Source: JBQCHF01 sp051953655
GTDB taxonomy: Bacteria > Actinomycetota > Actinomycetes > Motilibacterales > Motilibacteraceae
Assembly: GCA_051953655.1 (NCBI GenBank)
Contig: JBQCIO010000054.1
Coordinates: 1 to 12,861, forward strand
Length of the DNA: 12,861 nt
Direction of reading: 5' to 3'
Below, piece after piece: positions 6,253 through 11,795 of this stretch. How positions within the stretch are numbered: position 1 is the first letter of the stretch; every line of letters begins with the position of its first letter. The translations under genes and the position numbers were made by a program. The notes below the pieces were generated by a model that had not been told where the DNA came from, did not search any database, and saw only the letters and a program-made list of their open reading frames with translations.

Positions 6253-8284
6253 CGGCCGGGCCGGCCACCGCGGCGGCGACGAGGGCCGCGTAGTCGGCCT
6301 GGTGCTCGGGGCGCACGTGCACCCCGTCGTCGTAGAGCCAGTCCGGGTGGGCCGAGACCAGCGCGTTCCATCGGGCCACGACGACGTTCGGGTGCGCCGC
6401 CGCGGCGGCGGCGATCACCTTCTCGTTGGGACGCTCCCACGGCCGCGGCACGTGGTCGTCCACCAGCACCACCCGCTGCCGGTCGGCCAGCTCGCCGAGC
6501 AGGGCCTCGAGCTCGCTGCGCTTGATCGGGCCGTTGCTGCCGGTGTGCAGGACGACCACCGGGGCCAGCGCGCGGCGGGCGGCCAGCGCACGCACCGCCG
6601 CGAACGCGTCGCGCACCTGCCGGCCCTCCTCGGCGTCCACCCGGATCCCGGGCACCGCCCGGGACAGGGCCGCGGCGGCGCCGCTCATCACGCTGTCGCC
6701 GACGGCGGAGACGGCCGGCGGGCGGCCCGCGGTGCTCGGGGCCCGGTCGGCGGCCGGCGGGGCGGTGGGCGCGGTGGCCTCCGGGCCCACCGGCGTCGGG
6801 GTCGTCGGGGTCGGGGTCGGGACGGGCGGCTCGGTGGGCGGCTCGGTCGGGGTCTGGGTCGGCAGCTCGGCCATCGGGCGGCTGGCGAGCACCTGCTGGG
6901 CGCGCGACACCACCGGCCGGGCCGCGGCGGTCGCCGCCCCCACCCCGACGACGGCCGCCAGCCCGGCCGCCCCCACCCCGGCGCTGCGCCAGCCGTGGCG
7001 GGGTGGGGCCGCGGTGGCCGGCAGGCCCGGCAGCGGGACCGCCCGGACCAGCGCCCGCAGGTGCCGGGCCACCGCCCGCAGCCAGGGGTCGAGCGCCCCG
7101 GCGCGCACCGGCCGCTCGACCCAGCGGTAGCAGGCCTCGGTGAGGGCCAGCGTCACGGCCAGGCGCAGCACGACGGTCCGCCCCGGCCCCCACGGCACGT
7201 CCAGCTCGGGCCGGGTGAGCACGAACACCGGCCAGTGCCAGAGGTACAGCCCGTACGAGCGCTGGCCGACCCAGCGCAGCGGCTGCCGGTCCAGCAGGGC
7301 GCCGAGCCGGCTGCCCGCCCGCGCCGCGGCAGCGACCACCGCGGCCGCGAGCAGCGAGACGGCCAGGAAGCCGCCGTGCCGGTAGAGCCCCGGGCTCACC
7401 TCGCCCACCCGCCAGGCGACGACGCCGAGGGCCAGCAGGGTGGCCCCGCCGAGCACGTCCGCCGCCCAGCCGGCCGCGCGGGCCCGGGTGCCGGTGACGC
7501 GCGGCCGCCACCCGCACCGGACGGCGGCCAGGGCGGCGCCGGCCATCAGGCCCATCGCGTGCGTGTCGGTGCCGAAGTACTCCCGTGAGCCGTCCGAGCC
7601 GTAGGGGACGTCGGCTCGGGCGGCGAGCACGGCCATGAGCGCGGTCGAGGCGAGCGCCCCCGCCGCGGCCACCAGCCCGACGCGGCGCAGCCCGGCGCCC
7701 GGGCGGCTGACGTCGCGGCGCCGGCCCAGGGCCAGCAGGCCGACCAGCACCGGCGGCCAGAGCAGGTAGAACTGCTCCTCCACGGCCAGCGACCACAGGT
7801 GCTGCACCGCCGAGGGCCGGCCCGCGGCGTCGAAGTAGGACTGGTGCCGCGCCAGCAGCTCCCAGTTGGTGACGTAGCCCAGCGAGGCGAGGACGTCGGC
7901 CCGCACCCGGGCCACCTCCTGCGGCCAGGCCACCAGCAGCGACGCGGTGGTGACGAACAGCACCGCCCACAGCGCCGGGAGCAGGCGGCGCGCGCGGCGC
8001 AGCCAGAAGGCGGGCAGGTCCACCCGGCCCGAGCGGGCGTGCTCGCCGAGCAGCAGCGTGGTGATGAGGAACCCGGAGACGACGAAGAACACGTCGACGC
8101 CGAGGAAGCCGCCGGGCAGCCGGTCGGGGTCGGCGTGGTAGGCGAGCACGGCGGCCACGGCCAGCGCGCGCAGCCCGTCCAGGCCCGCCAGCCGGGCCGT
8201 CCGGGGGCTCTCGGGCACCCCCGCTGCCGGTGCCGCCGGGGACCCTCCCCCCGCCGTCGGCCGACCCCGCCCCCGAACCCTCAC
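6227..8284 (-). CDS. Acyltransferase-3 membrane enzyme with C-terminal SGNH domain (OafA-like)
   Basis: A 685-residue two-domain protein. Residues about 30-400 form the acyltransferase-3 domain with ten or more membrane helices. Its hallmarks are LDGLRALAV and the conserved H50, FFVVSGFLIT (about 81-90), and LWSLAVEEQFYLLWP. A Pro/Thr-rich extracellular linker (about 475-520, runs of PTPTPTTP type) leads to an SGNH domain: block I GDS with Ser531, block III HTGSNG (Asn584) and block V DGVH (Asp653, His656). All the catalytic residues are present. Such proteins move acyl groups, often acetyl, across the membrane onto surface polysaccharide, peptidoglycan or lipid-linked sugars. The start is GTG at 8282-8284, with ggag about 10 nt upstream. 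GTG at 8216-8218 is an alternative that removes a low-complexity Gly/Pro N-terminus. It appears monocistronic. The exact acceptor is unknown. Confidence 0.9.
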   Translation of the reverse strand: MRVRGRGRPTAGGGSPAAPAAGVPESPRTARLAGLDGLRALAVAAVLAYHADPDRLPGGFLGVDVFFVVSGFLITTLLLGEHARSGRVDLPAFWLRRARRLLPALWAVLFVTTASLLVAWPQEVARVRADVLASLGYVTNWELLARHQSYFDAAGRPSAVQHLWSLAVEEQFYLLWPPVLVGLLALGRRRDVSRPGAGLRRVGLVAAAGALASTALMAVLAARADVPYGSDGSREYFGTDTHAMGLMAGAALAAVRCGWRPRVTGTRARAAGWAADVLGGATLLALGVVAWRVGEVSPGLYRHGGFLAVSLLAAAVVAAAARAGSRLGALLDRQPLRWVGQRSYGLYLWHWPVFVLTRPELDVPWGPGRTVVLRLAVTLALTEACYRWVERPVRAGALDPWLRAVARHLRALVRAVPLPGLPATAAPPRHGWRSAGVGAAGLAAVVGVGAATAAARPVVSRAQQVLASRPMAELPTQTPTEPPTEPPVPTPTPTTPTPVGPEATAPTAPPAADRAPSTAGRPPAVSAVGDSVMSGAAAALSRAVPGIRVDAEEGRQVRDAFAAVRALAARRALAPVVVLHTGSNGPIKRSELEALLGELADRQRVVLVDDHVPRPWERPNEKVIAAAAAAHPNVVVARWNALVSAHPDWLYDDGVHVRPEHQADYAALVAAAVAGPAVSPSAGRG

Positions 8285-8325
8285 GCGTCCTGCTCCCCCG
8301 GCCGTCGCGGTCGTGCCGTCGTGCC

Positions 8326-8377
8326 TGTCGTCTGGTGCTGTCGTCTCGTGCTGTCGTCTCGTGCTGTGGTCTCGTGC
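8326..8377. repeat. Four tandem 13-bp repeats upstream of the acyltransferase gene
   Basis: The copies are tgtcgtctggtgc (8326-8338), tgtcgtctcgtgc (8339-8351), an identical copy (8352-8364) and tgtggtctcgtgc (8365-8377). The inner pair is identical; the outer two each differ by one base. Degenerate partial units (cgtcgtgc type) continue toward the gene at 8309-8325. The array is 42-93 bp upstream of the GTG start on the coding strand, where it reads gcacgagacgaca. It could be a direct-repeat operator or a slippage-prone leader. Confidence 0.85.
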
Positions 8378-8451
8378 CGGTCACTGCCGGGCGGTGCTGC
8401 CTGCCGCGGTCCAGCCGGTCATCCGTCACCGACTGCCACCGCGAGGAAACC

Positions 8452-8469
8452 CATCGTCCCGGAACGATG
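8452..8469. terminator. 6-bp inverted repeat downstream of modC, weak terminator or operator
   Basis: catcgt (8452-8457) pairs with acgatg (8464-8469) around cccgga. It is 87 bp past the modC stop on the minus strand and 168 bp before the acyltransferase start on the same strand. It could therefore end the molybdate operon or belong to the promoter of the next gene. A self-complementary cgggcgcccg at 8510-8519, nearer modC, is an alternative terminator stem. Confidence 0.35.
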
Positions 8470-8531
8470 ACGTCCGGGAGGGCGGACCGGTTGCCTGGGC
8501 CTATCAGCTCGGGCGCCCGGGGGCGGGCGAG

Positions 8532-8561
8532 CGGCTCAGTCCGGCTCAGTCCGGCTCAGTC
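8532..8561. repeat. Three tandem 10-bp repeats spanning the modC stop codon
   Basis: cggctcagtc occurs three times in a row (8532-8541, 8542-8551, 8552-8561). On the minus strand each copy carries TGA, at 8558-8556, 8548-8546 and 8538-8536. Because the period is 10, the three TGAs fall in all three minus-strand frames. The first ends modC, and the other two close the alternative frames just beyond it. Confidence 0.85.
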
Positions 8562-9659
8562 CGGCCCGGCCGTGGCCCGGTACACCTCGACCTCCATCGC
8601 CTTGACCGTCAGCCAGACCCGGCTGCCGGCCGAGAGGTCCAGCTCGGCCACCGCGCCGGGGGTGACGTCGGCGAGCACCGGCGGCTCGGCGTCGACCTGG
8701 AGGCGCACCCGGTCGGCGAGCAGCTCCATGCCCCGGACCGTGCCGGGCCAGGTGTTGCGCACGCTGGACGGTCCCGGGTGGTCGCGGTGCACGGTCACCG
8801 CGGAGGGCCGCACGGCCACCAGGACGGGGGCGCCATCGGGGACACCCGGGTCGGCGGCCGGCACCAGGGACCCGCCGGCCGAAAGGTGCGCGGCCCGGTC
8901 GGCCCCCGACCAAGTGCCCCGGTGCAGGGTGAGCCCGACCAGCCGGGCGACGTAGTCGGTGGCGGGACGGCGGGCGACGTCGGCGGGGGCCCCGCTCTGC
9001 ACCACCCGCCCGCTCTCGAGCACCACCAGGCGGTCGGCCAGCACGAGGGCCTCGAGCGGGTCGTGGGTGACCAGCAGCGTGGGCCCGGTGAAGGAGCCGA
9101 GGTGGGCGCGCAGCTCGGTGCGCACGGTGACCCTGGTCCCGGCGTCGAGCGCGGCGAGCGGCTCGTCCAGCAGCAGCAGGGCCGGCTCGGTGGCCAGCGC
9201 GCGGGCCAGCGCGACCCGCTGCGCCTGGCCGCCCGACAGGGACGGCGGCCGCCGGTCGGCCAGCGCGTCGACCTCGAACCGGGCCAGCCACCCGTGCGCG
9301 GCCGCCCGGGCCGCGCGTCGACCCTCCCCGCGCGCCTGCCGGCCGAAGGCGACGTTGTCGAGCACGGACAGGTGCGGGAACAGCCGGTAGTCCTGGAACA
9401 CCAGGCCGACCCGCCGCCGCTCCGGCGGGACGAACCGGCTGCCTCCGTCGTCGAGCACCTCCCCGGCGAGGCGCAGGTGCCCGCTGCGCAGCGGCACCAC
9501 GCCGGAGAGCGTGCGCAGCAGGGTGCTCTTGCCGGCGCCGTTCGGACCGATCACGCCGACGACCTCGCCCGGCGCCGCCTCCAGGGCCACCTGCAGGGTG
9601 AAGCGGTCGCGGACGACGCTGCCGCTCAGGTCGAGGACGGCTGCTCCTCCGGTGCTCAC
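8556..9659 (-). CDS. modC: ModC, ATPase of the molybdate ABC transporter
   Basis: A 367-residue ATPase with a C-terminal TOBE/Mop domain, the normal ModC layout. Walker A is GPNGAGKST (residues 38-46), the Q-loop is at Gln89 in FQDYRLFP, the signature LSGGQ is at 141-145, Walker B is LLLLDE (161-166), the D-loop is at 168-172 and the switch His is His199 in VTHD. Residues about 290-365 form the molybdate-binding-like domain (NTWPGTVRGMELLADRVRL, then a SRVWLTVKAMEV strand). It powers import through ModB. The GTG start at 9657-9659 overlaps the modB stop as GTGA; a longer open frame continues upstream, but it is antisense-like read-through inside modB. The Shine-Dalgarno site is weak, so expression probably depends on coupling to modB. 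The stop lies in a 10-bp tandem repeat. Confidence 0.93.
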   Translation of the reverse strand: MSTGGAAVLDLSGSVVRDRFTLQVALEAAPGEVVGVIGPNGAGKSTLLRTLSGVVPLRSGHLRLAGEVLDDGGSRFVPPERRRVGLVFQDYRLFPHLSVLDNVAFGRQARGEGRRAARAAAHGWLARFEVDALADRRPPSLSGGQAQRVALARALATEPALLLLDEPLAALDAGTRVTVRTELRAHLGSFTGPTLLVTHDPLEALVLADRLVVLESGRVVQSGAPADVARRPATDYVARLVGLTLHRGTWSGADRAAHLSAGGSLVPAADPGVPDGAPVLVAVRPSAVTVHRDHPGPSSVRNTWPGTVRGMELLADRVRLQVDAEPPVLADVTPGAVAELDLSAGSRVWLTVKAMEVEVYRATAGPD

Positions 9660-10495
9660 CCGGCCACCCCCGGCCGGAGCCACCGCTCGCGCAGCAGCGC
9701 CAGGACGGCCACCGACACCACCAGCAGCACGAGGCTGAGCGCCACCGCGGCATCCGGGTCGGTCTCCAGGGCGAGGTAGACCGCCAGCGGCATGGTCTGG
9801 GTGCGGCCCGGGAAGCTGCCGGCGAAGGTGATGGTGGCCCCGAACTCGCCGAGGGCCCGGGCCCAGCACAGGACGCCACCGGCGACCAGCGACGGGGTGA
9901 TCAGCGGCAGCGTGACCCGGCGCAGCACGGTGAGCCGGGAGGCGCCGAGGGTGGCCGCCGCCTCCTCCAGACCGACGTCGGCCGAGCGCAGCGCGCCCTC
10001 CACGCTGACGACGAGGAACGGCATCGCCACGAAGGTCTCGGCCACCACGACACCTGCGGTCGTGAACGGCAGCGTGATCCCGAACCACGCGTCCAGCGAG
10101 CGGCCGACCACCCCGGTGCGGCCGAAGGCCAGCAGCAGCGCGACCCCGCCGACCACCGGCGGCAGCACGAGCGGCAGCGTCACCAGCGCGCGCAGGGCCC
10201 CGCGGCCGGGCACCCGGGAGCGGGCGAGCACCCAGGCCAAGGGCACCCCGAGCAGGAAGGACAGGGCCGTGGCCGCCGTGGCGCACTCGAGCGAGAGCCG
10301 CAGCGCCTGCAGGACCAGCGGGTCGGACACCAGGTGGGGAAGGCCCCGCCACGGAGCGCGGACCAGCAGTCCGACGAGCGGTAGGAGGAGGAAGAGGGCA
10401 CCGAGCAGGGCCGGGGCAGCGATCAGGACAGGCGTGCGCGACCGGATCCTCCGCTTCGCCACCCCCTTCTCGTCGACCGCCCCGGCGTCTCTCAC
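9656..10495 (-). CDS. modB: ModB, permease of the molybdate ABC transporter
   Basis: A 279-residue permease with a basic N-terminus and about five to six membrane helices. The cytoplasmic EAA loop that docks on ModC is clear at about residues 177-206 (EEAAATLGASRLTVLRRVTLP, then ITPSLVAG). It is followed by WARALGEFGATITFAGSFPGRTQTMPLAVY, which is highly characteristic of molybdate permeases. The chosen start is GTG at 10493-10495, forming GTGA with the modA stop. GTG at 10460-10462 is a second candidate with gagaagg directly before it, but the spacing looks too short. The stop overlaps modC as GTGA. It forms a homodimer in the inner membrane in the known systems. Confidence 0.93.
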   Translation of the reverse strand: MRDAGAVDEKGVAKRRIRSRTPVLIAAPALLGALFLLLPLVGLLVRAPWRGLPHLVSDPLVLQALRLSLECATAATALSFLLGVPLAWVLARSRVPGRGALRALVTLPLVLPPVVGGVALLLAFGRTGVVGRSLDAWFGITLPFTTAGVVVAETFVAMPFLVVSVEGALRSADVGLEEAAATLGASRLTVLRRVTLPLITPSLVAGGVLCWARALGEFGATITFAGSFPGRTQTMPLAVYLALETDPDAAVALSLVLLVVSVAVLALLRERWLRPGVAG

Positions 10496-11310
10496 GGAGC
10501 CTGGAACCCGGCCTTCGACAGCACCGACCGGCCCTGCTCCGACAGCACGGAGGCGACGAATTGATCCGCCAGGGCATGGTTCGGTGCGTCCTTCAGCACC
10601 GCGACGGGGTAGTCGGTGGAGGCGTTGACGCCGGTCGGGATCGGGATGCCCTGCACCTTGGCCCCGGCCGCCTTCACGTCGGTGACGTAGACGACGCCCG
10701 CGTCGGCCTCGCCCAGCTGGACCTTGGTGAGGGTGGCCTTGACGTCGGCCTCGAGGCTGACCGGCTTCGCCTGCACGCCCGCATTCTTCAGCACCGTGGC
10801 CGCGACGGCGCCGCACGGCACCTGGGGCTGGCACAGCACCAGCTTCACCCCCGGACGGGCCAGGTCCGACAGCTGCATGATCTTCGCGGGGTTGGCCGGT
10901 GGGACCGCGATCTCCATGACGTTCTTGGCGAACACCTGCGGTCCGCGCGCCGCCCCGCCCTGGACGACCTGGTCCATGTTCTTCTGCGAGGCCGAGGCGA
11001 AGACGTCGGCCGGCGCGCCCTGCAGGGCCTGCTGGGCCAGGGTGGAGCTGGCCCCGAAGCTGAGCACCACCTTGCTGCCCGGGTGGGCCGCCTCGAAGCT
11101 GTGCGCCAGCTCTGTGAACGACCCGGTGAGGCTGGCCGCGGCGAGGACCGTGATGCTGCCGGTGGGTGAGCTGCTCGCGCCGGCGGAGGTGGTGGTCCCG
11201 CCGGCCGGGGCGGCCGGACCGCCGCTCGAGGACCCGCCGCAGCCGGCGAGCAGCACGGCCGCCATCAGCGGCACCGCGCGGACCGTGAGCGACGCACGGC
11301 GCTGCTTCAC
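10492..11310 (-). CDS. modA: ModA, molybdate-binding lipoprotein
   Basis: A 272-residue substrate-binding protein. The N-terminus KQRR is followed by a hydrophobic helix and the lipobox LAGC with the lipidated Cys24, so it should be anchored outside the membrane. A Ser/Gly/Thr-rich linker runs to about residue 50. The oxyanion site is recognisable: AASLTGSF (Ser60), FGASSTL (Ser88/89), and GEADAGVVYVTDV with Tyr208. These correspond to the Ser, Ser and Tyr ligands known for ModA. Two cysteines, Cys160 and Cys166 in CQPQVPC, flank the hinge-proximal loop. Molybdate versus tungstate preference cannot be told. The GTG start at 11308-11310 forms GTGA with the stop of the upstream regulator; there is no strong Shine-Dalgarno site, so it is probably translationally coupled. 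Confidence 0.94.
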   Translation of the reverse strand: MKQRRASLTVRAVPLMAAVLLAGCGGSSSGGPAAPAGGTTTSAGASSSPTGSITVLAAASLTGSFTELAHSFEAAHPGSKVVLSFGASSTLAQQALQGAPADVFASASQKNMDQVVQGGAARGPQVFAKNVMEIAVPPANPAKIMQLSDLARPGVKLVLCQPQVPCGAVAATVLKNAGVQAKPVSLEADVKATLTKVQLGEADAGVVYVTDVKAAGAKVQGIPIPTGVNASTDYPVAVLKDAPNHALADQFVASVLSEQGRSVLSKAGFQAP

Positions 11311-11726
11311 GAGGACCGCCCCGGCTGCTCGGGCAGCTCCACGACGACGTTGGTGGACTTCACCGACGCCACGGCGAGGACCCCGGGCTCGAGGCCGAGC
11401 TCGTCGGCCGCCTCGCGCGACATGAGCGAGACCACCCGGTGCGGGCCGCACTGCAGCTCCACCTGGGCCATCACGGTGTCCTTGACCACGCGGGTCACCA
11501 GCCCGGTGAACCGGTTGCGCGCGGACTCGGCCACCACCCGCCGCGGCGGCGGCGCGGGCTCCTCGGCGGCCAGCGCCGTGGCGAACCTGGCCAGCTCGGC
11601 GCCCTCCACCGCCCGGCGACCGGCCGCATCCGTGGTCGTGGCCAGCCGGCCGGCGTCGGCCCACCGGCGCAGGGTGTCGTCGCTGACGCCGAGCAGGTCC
11701 GCGGCGTCGCGGAAGCGGAAGAGCAC
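11307..11726 (-). CDS. HTH-Mop molybdate-responsive regulator
   Basis: A 139-residue two-domain protein. Residues 3-50 form a MerR/excisionase-type helix-turn-helix (FRDAADLLGVSDDTLRRWADAGRL, then a GRRAVEG wing). A Pro-rich linker (57-61) leads to one Mop/TOBE domain at 68-132 (SARNRFTGLVTRVV, AQVELQCG, VVSLMSREAADELGLEPG, VASVKSTNVVVELP), the molybdate-binding fold of ModE and molbindins. It is likely a cytoplasmic sensor that controls the mod genes behind it. It is not classic ModE, whose DNA-binding domain differs. The GTG at 11724-11726 is the only usable in-frame start: an in-frame stop lies at 11763-11765 with no ATG, GTG or TTG between. No Shine-Dalgarno site precedes it. The stop overlaps modA as GTGA. 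Whether it represses or activates is unknown. Confidence 0.88.
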   Translation of the reverse strand: MLFRFRDAADLLGVSDDTLRRWADAGRLATTTDAAGRRAVEGAELARFATALAAEEPAPPPRRVVAESARNRFTGLVTRVVKDTVMAQVELQCGPHRVVSLMSREAADELGLEPGVLAVASVKSTNVVVELPEQPGRSS

Positions 11727-11740
11727 GGGGTCATTGAACC

Positions 11741-11779
11741 GCAGACGCGGTCGATCTGCCCCTCAGACCGCCGATCTGC
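11741..11779. promoter_or_regulatory. Two related inverted repeats upstream of the molybdate operon
   Basis: Site 1 is gcaga...tctgc (11741-11745 and 11755-11759). Site 2 is caga...tctg (11764-11767 and 11775-11778). Their right halves share cgatctgc at 11752-11759 and 11772-11779, exactly 20 bp apart, about two helical turns. They lie 15-53 bp upstream of the regulator start, where an autoregulatory operator would be expected. A ttcaat hexamer nearer the gene could be a poor -10 box. They do not resemble the E. coli ModE site. The binding protein is inferred. Confidence 0.45.
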
Positions 11780-11795
11780 GAAGGACCTCTAGCGG

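Noticed and set aside
8326..8377. Tandem repeats considered as a CRISPR array
   Set aside because: Units are only 13 bp, directly adjacent with no spacers, and there are no cas genes.
5964..8429. An 821-codon open frame on the minus strand, out of frame with the acyltransferase gene
   Set aside because: Its translation is Arg/Gly/Ala/Pro low-complexity with no family motif, while the overlapping frame has clear acyltransferase-3 and SGNH signatures. Long alternate frames are expected at this G+C content.
8313..9779. A 488-codon plus-strand open frame across the modC region
   Set aside because: It is antisense to modC, which carries every ABC ATPase motif. The antisense product has none.
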